DNA of 64,000 nt from positions 1 through 64,000 of the forward strand of contig CAVUBL010000021.1 in NCBI GenBank assembly GCA_963739795.1. The letters are read 5' to 3'. The DNA comes from CAVUBL01 sp963739795 (GTDB taxonomy: Bacteria > Acidobacteriota > Thermoanaerobaculia > Multivoradales > DATKCC01). The notes beneath the pieces were generated by a model. That model saw only the letters and a list, made by a program, of their open reading frames with translations, searched no databases and was not told the origin of the DNA. The position numbers were made by a program, and so were the translations under genes. Below, piece by piece: positions 1 to 7,383 of this stretch; the stretch's first letter is position 1, and each line of letters begins with the position of its first letter.

Positions 1-10
1 CGGACGCGAA

Positions 11-35
11 AACGGGGGCGAAGCTCGCCCCCGTT
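11..35 (-). terminator. Rho-independent terminator of gltA
   Basis: A perfect 11-bp stem (AACGGGGGCGA paired with TCGCCCCCGTT) with a 3-base loop lies about 80 bases beyond the gltA stop codon. Read on the minus strand, the stem is followed by a short T run (TTTT before CGCG). The position and structure fit an intrinsic terminator for the citrate synthase transcript. The T run is short, so efficiency is uncertain. Confidence 0.75.
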
Positions 36-114
36 CCCTGGTGTCGATCAATGCGGGTCGCGACGCACCGGAGGCGCACTCCCGGACTCCCCCGGTGCGC
101 CGCGGACCCGGCTT

Positions 115-1410
115 CTAGACCATGACCAGCTCGCGCTCGCGGTCGGCGAGCGGCTCGAACCGCCGCTCGCCGGAGCCGACGTAGATCTGGCGCGGGCGGC
201 TGATGCGTGCCTTGGGATCCTCCGTCATCTCCTTCCACTGGGCGATCCAGCCCGGCAGCCGGCCGAGGGCGAACATGACGGTGAACATCTCGGTGGGGAT
301 GCCCATGGCCCGGTAGAGGATGCCGCTGTAGAAGTCGACGTTCGGGTAAAGCTTGCGCTCGACGAAGAACGGGTCGGAGAGCGCCACCTCTTCGAGGTTC
401 TTGGCGATCTCGAGGAGCGGGTCGTCGACCCCCATCTCTGCCAGCACCTCGTCGGCCGAGGCCTTGAGGATCCGCGCCCGCGGGTCGAAGTTCTTGTACA
501 CCCGGTGGCCGAAGCCCATGAGCTTGAAGTCCGAGCTCTTGTCCTTGGCCATGTCCACGTACTTCTGGAAGTTCGAGCCATCGCGGCGGATCTGCTCGAG
601 CATCTCGATGACCTTCTGGTTGGCGCCGCCGTGGAGGGGGCCCCAGAGGGCGCAGATGCCGGCCGAGATCGAGGCGAAGAGGTTCGCCTGCGACGAGCCC
701 ACCATGCGCACCGTCGACGTCGAGCAGTTCTGCTCGTGGTCGGCGTGGAGGATCATCAGGAGGTTCAGCGCCCTGTCGAGCACGCTGGGCACCCGGTAAG
801 GCTCGGCCGGCACCGCGAACATCATGTGGAGGAAGTTCTGGGTGTAGGAGAGGTCGTTGCGTGGATAGACGAAGGGCTGGCCGACCGACTTCTTGTAGGA
901 GAAGGCCGCGATCGTGGTCACCTTGGCCAGCAGACGGATGATGTTGAGGTCCTGCTCCTCGCCGGAGACGAGCTGCGGGTAGTACGTCGAGAGCGACGCC
1001 ACCATGGCCGAGAGGATCGCCATCGGATGAGCCGACGGCGGGAAGCCCTCGAAGAACTTCTTCATGTCCTCGTGGAGCATGGTGTGGTGGGTCAGCTTCT
1101 CGCGGAACTGCTCGAGCTCGGCGACGTTGGGCAGGTGCCCGTAGATGAGGAGGTAGCAGACCTCTTCGAACGAGGCCGACGCCGCGATCTCCTCGATCGG
1201 GTAGCCGCGGTAGCGGAGGATCCCCCGCTCACCGTCGATGAAGGTGATGGCGCTCTGGCACGCCCCGGTGTTGCCGTAGCCCGGGTCGAGGGTGATGGCG
1301 CCGGTGGTCGAGCGCAGCGCCGTGACGTCGATACCCACCTCGTCCTCGGTGCCTACGACGACGGGCAGCTCGTATTCTTTGCCGTTCAACTGAAGTTTTG
1401 CCGTACTCAT
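115..1410 (-). CDS. gltA: Citrate synthase
   Basis: Citrate synthase condenses oxaloacetate with acetyl-CoA at the entry to the TCA cycle. The 431-residue product has the usual length of type II (GltA-like) bacterial enzymes. Visible landmarks are HADHEQNCSTSTVRMVGSS (first active-site His), GFGHRVYKNFDPRA (second His) and DFYSGILYRAMGIP (catalytic Asp region), in family order. The start is set at the ATG of MSTAKLQL, preceded by a GAGGGAGA ribosome-binding site. A start 12 codons upstream is also open but has no such site. The gene stands alone, ends at the terminator near base 20, and is divergent from the acyltransferase gene. Confidence 0.97.
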   Translation of the reverse strand: MSTAKLQLNGKEYELPVVVGTEDEVGIDVTALRSTTGAITLDPGYGNTGACQSAITFIDGERGILRYRGYPIEEIAASASFEEVCYLLIYGHLPNVAELEQFREKLTHHTMLHEDMKKFFEGFPPSAHPMAILSAMVASLSTYYPQLVSGEEQDLNIIRLLAKVTTIAAFSYKKSVGQPFVYPRNDLSYTQNFLHMMFAVPAEPYRVPSVLDRALNLLMILHADHEQNCSTSTVRMVGSSQANLFASISAGICALWGPLHGGANQKVIEMLEQIRRDGSNFQKYVDMAKDKSSDFKLMGFGHRVYKNFDPRARILKASADEVLAEMGVDDPLLEIAKNLEEVALSDPFFVERKLYPNVDFYSGILYRAMGIPTEMFTVMFALGRLPGWIAQWKEMTEDPKARISRPRQIYVGSGERRFEPLADRERELVMV

Positions 1411-1700
1411 CTCTGGGGTCTCCCTCGCAGGTAGGGTGGTCTTCAAGGAGTATCCTGGACCCTTTCTCCGCGTGGCGGAACGCCCGGCTGAGTGGGGTCC
1501 TCACCCACCCTTTGAGGCTGGAGGCAGGGCGGGCCGAGCCTTCGGGCACTCTGCCGGGCGATGGAGGGTACCTTCGCAAGCTCGTCGCCGGCAGCGATCT
1601 CCCCAGGGGCTGCTAGACTCCGGCCGGCCGTCGCGGCGCCGGTGGGCTTCGGAGCGCGGCGGGCCGCGTCCACCGCCGAACCATCCCGCTCGAGCACCCC
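1411..1700. other. Divergent intergenic region, gltA / acyltransferase
   Basis: About 290 bases separate two divergent genes and should hold both promoters. I see no convincing -35/-10 pair, repeat or RNA gene. Frames open across it are by-products of high GC. Confidence 0.4.
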
Positions 1701-2441
1701 GTGCGCATCGATCCCTCGACCCGGTTGGGCTCCTGGCTGGCGGCCCTCGCCGGCCGGCTCGCCGGGCTGCTGGTGAACCTCATCGCCTGGACCTGCCGCT
1801 ACCGGGTGGTCGAGGGCGCGGACCACCTCGAGGCGATGCTCACCGCACGCCGCCCGGTGATCGTCTGCCTGTGGCACAACCGGGCGATCCTGGGGACTCC
1901 CTTCCTCCGCGACCGCATCTTCCGCCGCGGCCTGCCCATGACCCTCCTGGTCAGCCAGTCGAGGGACGGCGAGCTGCTGGCCCGCTTCGTCGTCAACCAG
2001 GGAGCGGGCGTGGTGCGCGGCTCCTCGACCCGCGGCGGGCGTCAGGCCCTGCGCGCCGCGGTGCGGGCGATCCTCGACGAGGGCGTCTCGCCGATCGTCG
2101 TTCCCGACGGGCCGGTGGGCCCGGTCTACCGGTTCAAGCCGGGGGCGCTCCAGATGGCGCGGCTGACCGGGGCGCCCATCGTCCTCCTCGGGTTCGCGGC
2201 GAAGCGCTCGAAGGCCTTGGGTTCCTGGGACCGGCTGATCGTGCCCCGGCCGTTCACCCGGATCGCGGTCGTCGTGGGCGCTCCCGAGGCGATCGGGCGG
2301 GACCTGCCGGCCGCGGACTTCGAGGCGCGCCGGGTGGCTCTCGAGCAGCGGCTCGTCGGCCTCAACCTGCGGGCCGAGGAGGCGGTGGGGGCGAGCGACC
2401 CGACCGAGCCTGGGCCGCCTCTCGACGCACCGGTAGAATAG
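1701..2441 (+). CDS. DUF374 lysophospholipid acyltransferase family protein
   Basis: The 246-residue protein matches the DUF374 branch of the PlsC-like acyltransferases, which transfer acyl chains to lipid acceptors at the membrane. A hydrophobic N-terminal stretch (residues about 9-32) precedes CLWHNRAILGTP, the DUF374 version of the acyltransferase HxxxxD region, then SQSRDGELLARFV, VRGSSTRGGRQALR and VVPDGPVGPVYRFKPG, all conserved landmarks. The C-terminal 15 residues are low-complexity. The actual substrate cannot be read from sequence; members are often linked to lipid A or phospholipid acylation. The ATG begins MRIDPSTRLG, a little after the divergent gltA promoter region. The following DUF3014 gene is co-directional. 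Confidence 0.85.
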   Translation: MRIDPSTRLGSWLAALAGRLAGLLVNLIAWTCRYRVVEGADHLEAMLTARRPVIVCLWHNRAILGTPFLRDRIFRRGLPMTLLVSQSRDGELLARFVVNQGAGVVRGSSTRGGRQALRAAVRAILDEGVSPIVVPDGPVGPVYRFKPGALQMARLTGAPIVLLGFAAKRSKALGSWDRLIVPRPFTRIAVVVGAPEAIGRDLPAADFEARRVALEQRLVGLNLRAEEAVGASDPTEPGPPLDAPVE

Positions 2442-2527
2442 GCGTTCCGCTCGGGCGGCCCCGGCGCGCTCCGGTGCACGAGGGCGCACCCATTCGCACT
2501 GGGGGCTCCGAGCCAGAGGAGACCGAT

Positions 2528-3415
2528 ATGCCCGACCTCGATGACGTACAGCTCGATCAACCCGGCCAGGAAGGCGACGGCGGAGGCGCGCGCGGGTCGG
2601 GAGGGGGGTGGCTTCGCTGGGTGTTGATCGCGGCGGTCGTCGTGCTGGTCGCCGCCGGTGTCTACTGGGGCCTGCTCGTGCGCCGGGCGAGCCAGCCGCC
2701 GCCGGCCCCGGCGCCCGCCCCCGCTCCGGCGCCCACTCCGGAGGCCGCCCCCGCGCCGGCGCCGGCCGAGGAGGCGGAGCCCATGCCGCCGCTCTCCGAC
2801 AGCGACGAGCTCGTACGCCGTGTGGTGGGGGGGCTATCCAAACACCCGGCCCTCGCCTCCTACCTGGTCTCGGACCACCTGGTGCGGCGATTCGTGCTGG
2901 TGGTGGACAACGTCGCGGCCGGCCTGGTGCCGCGGCCGATCCTGCCCGAGAGCCTCAAGCCGGACCGGCCGTTCAAGGCCCGCGAGCGGGGCGGGGTGGC
3001 GGTGGCGGACCCGTCGAGCTACCGCCGTTACGACGCGCCGGCGGCGGTCTTCGCCTCGATCGATCCCCAAGGTGCGGTGGCCACCTACCACCGGCTGCGG
3101 CCGCTCATCGAGCAGGCGAGCCAGCAGAACCTGGGCTACGGAGCCGACCGCTTCGACCGGAGCCTGCGCCAGGCCATTCTCCACCTGCTGGAGACTCCGG
3201 TGCCCGCCGACCCCCCGGCCCTCGAGCGCCAGGTGCTGAGCTACCACTATTCCGACGCCCGGCTCGAAAAGCTCTCCGAGGCCCAGAAGCAGCTCCTGCG
3301 CATGGGTCCGGGCAACGAGCGCCGGGTCCAGGGCGAGCTGCGCAAGCTCGCCCGAGCCCTCGGCGTGCCGGCGGGCCAGATCCCGCAGGAGATCATCTAC
3401 CGACCCGGGGAGTGA
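2528..3415 (+). CDS. DUF3014 domain-containing membrane protein
   Basis: This 295-residue protein has a short acidic/glycine-rich N-terminus, one transmembrane helix (WVLIAAVVVLVAAGVYWGLL, about residues 36-55), a Pro-Ala linker and a C-terminal domain of about 200 residues with the DUF3014 pattern (LSDSDELVRRVVGGLSKHP near its start, LRMGPGNERRVQGELRKLAR near its end). Function of DUF3014 is not established. The topology predicts a periplasmic domain on an inner-membrane anchor. The ATG at 2528 follows AGGAG at a good distance, so the long upstream extension of the open frame is not used. It lies 86 bases after the acyltransferase gene and may share its transcript. Confidence 0.85.
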   Translation: MPDLDDVQLDQPGQEGDGGGARGSGGGWLRWVLIAAVVVLVAAGVYWGLLVRRASQPPPAPAPAPAPAPTPEAAPAPAPAEEAEPMPPLSDSDELVRRVVGGLSKHPALASYLVSDHLVRRFVLVVDNVAAGLVPRPILPESLKPDRPFKARERGGVAVADPSSYRRYDAPAAVFASIDPQGAVATYHRLRPLIEQASQQNLGYGADRFDRSLRQAILHLLETPVPADPPALERQVLSYHYSDARLEKLSEAQKQLLRMGPGNERRVQGELRKLARALGVPAGQIPQEIIYRPGE

Positions 3416-3461
3416 GGCGCGGCCGCGGGCGGCGCCCCGGGCGAGCCTGGGAGGGGGCGCC

Positions 3462-3926
3462 CTACTGTTCCGGGTGGAGGCTCGCCAGGAAGTCGTAGAC
3501 CGCTTCGGCGTCGCTGCGGGTCATGCGGAAGGGAGGCATGGGCGGCGTCGGCGGCTTGTCGTTGCGGGCGATTCCCGTCGTGAGAAGGCGGATCGCCTGC
3601 TCGCGGGTGTAGAACGTCATGCCGGCGAGCGCCGGCGCCTCGATCGCCCATCTCCGGTCCGGGTACGGCGACTTCAAGGGAATCGACGAGCCCTCGAACT
3701 CGCGGCCCTCGATGACGTGGCCGGATTCGTCCTTCGGGCTGTGGCACACCACGCACATCGCCACCTGCTCGGCCAGGTAGCGGCCGCGACCCCGGTCATT
3801 CTGGCCGCCGCTGTCGGTCGCGGAGGCGCTGACAGCCGTGAGCGCGAGGCCGAGGCCGATCGCCACCAAGAGGGCCGGTAGCGGCCCGTGGAACCCACTT
3901 CCTTGCTTCTCGTCTCCTCGCCTCAT
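3462..3926 (-). CDS. Secreted monoheme cytochrome c
   Basis: A 154-residue precursor with a signal peptide (hydrophobic LPALLVAIGLGLALT, cleavage after ASA near residue 36) and one heme-attachment site, CVVCH (Cys58, Cys61, His62). The Met ligand is probably in MPPFRM near residue 125-130. The C-terminal EAVYDFLASLHPEQ is typical of small class I cytochromes c. It would carry electrons in the periplasm; the partner is unknown. The start is the ATG of MRRGDEKQ, with AGGAG upstream; a longer open frame upstream lacks a site. It is convergent with the DUF3014 gene and divergent from the HD-domain gene. Confidence 0.88.
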   Translation of the reverse strand: MRRGDEKQGSGFHGPLPALLVAIGLGLALTAVSASATDSGGQNDRGRGRYLAEQVAMCVVCHSPKDESGHVIEGREFEGSSIPLKSPYPDRRWAIEAPALAGMTFYTREQAIRLLTTGIARNDKPPTPPMPPFRMTRSDAEAVYDFLASLHPEQ

Positions 3927-3999
3927 GTCGTCTCCTCGCGTCGTCAATGAACAGTCCGGGGCGTCTGGCACGCAAGGTCGGTGCCGGGGAGCGAGCCGC

Positions 4000-4040
4000 G
4001 AGCCAGCCGGGAGCCATCCGGGAGCCATCCGCGAGCCAGG
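4000..4040 (+). repeat. Tandem 11-bp repeat, unit GAGCCATCCGG
   Basis: Three full units (4000-4010, 4011-4021, 4022-4032) plus a partial fourth lie head to tail between the divergent cytochrome c and HD-domain genes. Units differ at one or two positions. No coding role is apparent. Confidence 0.7.
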
Positions 4041-4068
4041 GACCGCATGGTCTTGCTATCCTCGGCGC

Positions 4069-4668
4069 ATGGACCGCGATACCGCCAAGGCAGTTCTCGA
4101 CGAATACGTGAAGGACGAAGGGCTCAAGCGCCACATGCGGGCCGTGGAGGCCGCGATGCGCGCCTACGCCGGAACGCTGGGCGGCGATCCCGACCGCTGG
4201 GGCCTGGTGGGCCTGCTCCACGACTTCGACTGGGAGATCCATCCCACCCTCGAGGGCCACCCGAAAGAGGGCGCGCCGATCCTGCGCGAGCGCGGCCTGG
4301 ACGAAGACCTGATCCGCACCATCCTCTCCCACAACACCGAGGGCACCGGCGTCGAGCGCGAACAGCCCATCGACTTCGCCCTCCTGGCCTCGGACGAGAT
4401 CACCGGGCTGATCATCGCGGCGGCGCTGGTGCGCCCCCACAAGGACCTGCGCCAGCTCACGGTCAAGTCGATCAAGCGCAACTGGAAGGACAAGCTCTTC
4501 GCCGCCGGCGTCGACCGCGAGCACGTGCGCGAGGCGACCGAGGACTTCAGCCGTGAGTGCTTCGACGGCAAGCTCGAGCTCTGGGACCACGTGGGCAACG
4601 TGCTCGCCGCCATGCAGGAGATCGCGCCCGACCTCGAGCTCGACGGGAGGCTCGCGGCCTCGGTATAG
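4069..4668 (+). CDS. HD-domain protein (putative hydrolase)
   Basis: The 199-residue protein has the HD superfamily metal-binding pattern: His22 in LKRHMRAVEAAM, the His51-Asp52 pair in GLLHDFDWEIHP, a further His in ILSHNTEG, and an acidic region LASDEITGL. Standalone proteins of this form are often annotated as HDIG-type hydrolases or phosphohydrolases. The substrate cannot be deduced. The ATG of MDRDTAKAVL follows the tandem repeat. It is 90 bases before mnmA on the same strand and could be co-transcribed. Confidence 0.8.
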   Translation: MDRDTAKAVLDEYVKDEGLKRHMRAVEAAMRAYAGTLGGDPDRWGLVGLLHDFDWEIHPTLEGHPKEGAPILRERGLDEDLIRTILSHNTEGTGVEREQPIDFALLASDEITGLIIAAALVRPHKDLRQLTVKSIKRNWKDKLFAAGVDREHVREATEDFSRECFDGKLELWDHVGNVLAAMQEIAPDLELDGRLAASV

Positions 4669-4758
4669 GCTCGACGGGTAGCCGTGGGCGACGGAGCTGC
4701 GGTGCACGGAGTCCCAGGTGTTCGAGCGGCCCCTTGGGTTGAACCGGAGCGTCACTGA

Positions 4759-5985
4759 GTGAAGATCGCGGTCCTCCTCTCCGGGGGCGTCGACTCGTCG
4801 GTGGCGCTGATGCGCCTCCTCGAGGCCGGCGAGCGCGAGGTCTCTGCCTTTTACCTCAAGGTCTGGCTCGAGGAAGAGCTCCACGGCCTGGCCGAGTGCC
4901 CGTGGGAGGAAGACCTGGCCCACGCCCGCGCCGTCTGCGCCGAGGCCGGCGTGCCCCTGGAGGTCGTCCCCCTCCAGCGCGAGTACCGGGAGCGGGTGGT
5001 CGGCTACGCCCTGGACGAGCTCCGGGCCGGCCGCACCCCGTCGCCGGACGTGCTGTGCAACCGGCGGATCAAGCTCGGGGCCTTCCTGGAGACGATCGGC
5101 GGCGACTACGAGGCGGTCGCCACCGGCCACTACGCTCGGGTGATCGAGACCACCGAGGGCCGGCGCCTGGCGCGCTCGGCCGATCCGGTCAAGGACCAGA
5201 CGTACTTCCTCTCGCAGCTCACCGCCGACCAGCTCGCGCGCTGCCGCTTTCCGGTGGGAGACCTGGTCAAGAGCGAGGTCCGGCGCCTGGCCCGGCGCTG
5301 GGGCCTGGCCACCGCCGAACGCCCCGACAGCCAGGGGATCTGCTTTCTGGGAGAGATCCCGTTCGACGCCTTCGTGCGCTTCCACCTGGGGGAGCGGCCT
5401 GGGGAGATCCGGGAGGCGGGGAGCGGCCGGGTGCTGGGCGAGCACCGGGGCCACTGGTTCTACACGCTGGGGCAGAGGAAGGGTCTAGGGCTCTCGGGCG
5501 GGCCGTGGTTCGTGGTGGAGAAGGACCTGGCCACGGACACGGTCTGGGTGGTCCCCGCCGCCGAGCTCGCCGGGCGCGCCCCGGACCGCTTCCGGGTGCC
5601 CGAGCCGCACTGGATCGCCGGCCGCCCACCCGCCGGCCTCGACCCGACGGACCCTCCCCCCGAAAGGTGCCAGCCACTTTTCAGAGCCTCTCGGGTGAGG
5701 GCGTCCCTCTCCCCCCGCGACGGAGGGAGAGGGATCGAGGGTGAGGAGGGAGATCCAACCAGGTGCCAGCCACCTTTCAGGGAGCTGCGGGTCAAGGTGC
5801 GCCACGGCCCGGCGACCCCGGCTTGCACGGTGGAGCTGGGCGAGGAGTGTGGTCTCGAAGTCCGCCTCGAAGCACCCGACCCCGGCCTCGCCCCGGGCCA
5901 GTTCGCCGTCTTCTACGACGGCGAGGTCTGCCTGGGCGGTGGAGCGATGGAGCCGGCGACGGTGGCGGTGGCAGTGGCGGTGTAG
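4759..5985 (+). CDS. mnmA: tRNA-specific 2-thiouridylase MnmA, with internal repeat-encoded insertion
   Basis: MnmA makes 2-thiouridine at position 34 of Lys, Glu and Gln tRNAs using ATP and relayed sulfur. The ATP pyrophosphatase loop is LSGGVDSSVALM near the N-terminus. The two reactive cysteines are in DVLCNRRIKLGAFLE and SQGICFLGEIPFD. ATGHYAR and DPVKDQTYFLSQL are further family motifs. The start is GTG (MKIAVLLSGG). The protein has 408 residues, against about 360-370 usually. The excess is a segment of roughly 43 residues (about 299-341, bases 5650-5785) between the central and C-terminal beta domains, encoded by two REP-like repeats and a family C repeat (see findings). The frame stays open throughout, so the enzyme is probably still made. 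Confidence 0.95.
   Translation: MKIAVLLSGGVDSSVALMRLLEAGEREVSAFYLKVWLEEELHGLAECPWEEDLAHARAVCAEAGVPLEVVPLQREYRERVVGYALDELRAGRTPSPDVLCNRRIKLGAFLETIGGDYEAVATGHYARVIETTEGRRLARSADPVKDQTYFLSQLTADQLARCRFPVGDLVKSEVRRLARRWGLATAERPDSQGICFLGEIPFDAFVRFHLGERPGEIREAGSGRVLGEHRGHWFYTLGQRKGLGLSGGPWFVVEKDLATDTVWVVPAAELAGRAPDRFRVPEPHWIAGRPPAGLDPTDPPPERCQPLFRASRVRASLSPRDGGRGIEGEEGDPTRCQPPFRELRVKVRHGPATPACTVELGEECGLEVRLEAPDPGLAPGQFAVFYDGEVCLGGGAMEPATVAVAVAV
5663..5780 (+). repeat. REP-like pair plus family C repeat inside mnmA
   Basis: Two direct copies of AGGTGCCAGCCACyTTTCAG (5665-5684 and 5761-5780) flank about 76 bases containing the GGGAGAGGGATCGAG family C repeat. The same core occurs in intergenic DNA at 40657, 44459, 57065, 58540 and 59584. 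The family C part is matched, in inverse orientation, near 15437-15500 and directly near 46390. Here it is translated in frame as part of MnmA. Confidence 0.85.
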
Positions 5986-6021
5986 CGAGCTTCGATCCCT
6001 GGGTGCCGCCGGGGCTCAGAC

Positions 6022-6045
6022 CAAGAGGTGCCAGAAGGTGCCACT
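6022..6045 (+). repeat. Double REP-like core after mnmA
   Basis: Two tandem copies of the GGTGCCA core (GAGGTGCCAGAAGGTGCCAC) lie just downstream of mnmA and directly abut the reading frame of a gene remnant. Confidence 0.55.
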
Positions 6046-6138
6046 CACACCGGCTTCGCCTGGACCACGGCCGCCGGCCTCGCCCTCCGCCTGAACGGTT
6101 CCGCGACTCTCACGCTCGCCCTGCGCTACCGGCTCTGA
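6043..6138 (+). pseudogene. 3-prime remnant of a possible beta-barrel protein gene
   Basis: The frame reads GFAWTTAAGLALRLNG followed by SATLTLALRYRL and a stop. The alternating hydrophobic pattern ending in a hydrophobic residue resembles the last strands of an outer-membrane beta-barrel protein. It has no start codon or ribosome-binding site and begins right at a REP-like repeat, so it looks like the tail of a deleted gene. The identification rests on about 30 residues. Confidence 0.35.
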
Positions 6139-6154
6139 GGGTGGGCTTCGGGGC

Positions 6155-6364
6155 TCAAATGAGGATGCCCTTGGCCGCTTGCCGCCCGGCGTAGTCGAGC
6201 TGCTGCTGGCTGAACTGGCCCATCTAGAAGTCCGGCCGCATCTGTGTGGCGAGATCATCGAAGGCGCCCATCCCCTTCCACAGCAAAGCCAACACGCCGA
6301 CGATCCACAGGTGGACCGGGGTGCGGGTGCGCGGGGCGGGCCGTTCCAGAACGCTTTCGCTCAT
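6155..6364 (-). pseudogene. Degraded small membrane protein with in-frame TAG
   Basis: A good start (GGAGG before the ATG of MSESVLERPAPRTRTPVHLW) leads into WIVGVLALLWKGMGAFDDLATQMRPDF and then TAG at 6224-6226. The same frame continues as MGQFSQQQLDYAGRQAAKGI to a TGA at 6155. I know a small family with N-termini like WxVGxxxLLWNxMGAFDYxMTQ followed by MxxFxxEQL and further membrane helices. Here the stop falls between these two motifs and the later helices are missing. It therefore appears to be a broken, truncated member. The role of the intact family is unclear. Confidence 0.55.
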
Positions 6365-6487
6365 GGCTTCCTCCCGTCTGGATTGGTGAGGTTGCCAGGC
6401 TACAACGGCCGCCGGGCGCGCCGGGGGGACCGCGGCCATCCCCCCGGGGCGCCCGAAGCGCTACGGACTCAGCGGCTCACGGACCCT

Positions 6488-7234
6488 TCACGGACAGAGC
6501 GCCGAGAGCAATGAAGCGCTCGGGCTCGTCGTAGTGCTGAGGACGAAGCAGACTTTGTTCACGCCGGTGCCGCTGCGGCTCGCGGAGGCTACGGTGCGGT
6601 TCATGCCCACGTACCACAGGTCGGCGTCGGCGCCAGTCGGGTCCTCGCTGTCGCTCTCGGCATAGGGCGCGGACTCGAAGCCGTAGACCGAGCGCACCTC
6701 GATCCGCGCCGAGTCGGCGGGGTTGCCGTCGTTGTCGAACAGCACCCGGTCCTCGTAGATCGTCCACTGAACCCGGTAGCAGCCGCTCGCCGGCGTGACC
6801 CCCTGGCTCAGGTAGATGATGTCGAACCCGGACCGGCTCGTGTTGTAGGTGCCGTACATCTGGAAGTCGGTGCCCACGTTGTAGGCCTCGGCGTCGTGCT
6901 CGGTCTGGCCGCCGTCGCCGCCGTAGCCGTTGTCCCCCGGCGAGTCGCCGAAGTGCATCCACCAGCCGGTGGGATTGCACACGTCGACGAAGGCGTCGAG
7001 GCGCTTGTACTGGCTCGACGAGAGGTCGACCCGGGCCACCCGCTGCACCCCGCTCGAAGCGGTGAGCGTGATGATGCCGTTGGTGCAGTCGTGGGTGCTG
7101 CCCGAGATGTTCACGGTGCACTGGTAATAGGTGGAGCCCAGGGCGGCGGCGGCGGCCGGCGTCACCGCGCCCGGGGCGGCGAAGGCGATCAAGACGATGA
7201 TCAGCGCGAGATGGACGATCGGGGATCGGACCAT
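6488..7234 (-). CDS. Secreted protein, paralogue of the C-terminal domain of the sialidase-like neighbour
   Basis: The product has a signal peptide (MVRSPIVHLALIIVLIAFAA) and a single domain with motifs ALGSTYYQCTVNISGS, VDVCNPTGWWMHFGDSP, SGCYRVQWTIYEDRVLFDND and DLWYVGMNRTV. Each has a counterpart in the last 200 residues of the product of the upstream gene, for example VDVCSPTGYTLHIADSP and SGCYRVHWTIQEDKIRFDDD. It looks like a duplicated stand-alone copy of that domain, function unknown. The start is set at 7234 because GGAGG lies 8 bases upstream and the signal peptide begins there. An in-frame ATG at 7348 (MRVSTLRSL) also follows AGGAGG, so a 38-residue longer form is possible. Confidence 0.8.
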   Translation of the reverse strand: MVRSPIVHLALIIVLIAFAAPGAVTPAAAAALGSTYYQCTVNISGSTHDCTNGIITLTASSGVQRVARVDLSSSQYKRLDAFVDVCNPTGWWMHFGDSPGDNGYGGDGGQTEHDAEAYNVGTDFQMYGTYNTSRSGFDIIYLSQGVTPASGCYRVQWTIYEDRVLFDNDGNPADSARIEVRSVYGFESAPYAESDSEDPTGADADLWYVGMNRTVASASRSGTGVNKVCFVLSTTTSPSASLLSALCP

Positions 7235-7383
7235 GGGCTTGCCTCCGGAGAAGACCGGCGCGCGGCCGGCAAGAGTGTCGATGGACGGGCCTGCCGGGGC
7301 GGTCGGGGCCGCCCGGCGGGCGAGGGATCGGAGCGTGGAAACTCTCATGATGGGCCTCCTGGTGCGGGTCTCCAGTCGCTCCG

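Noticed and set aside
3990..4045. Possible CRISPR-like array
   Set aside because: Units are 11 bp, contiguous and without spacers, so it is a simple tandem repeat.
6224..6226. TAG as a recoded (pyrrolysine-type) codon
   Set aside because: No other sign of recoding and the rest of the protein is missing, so decay is simpler.
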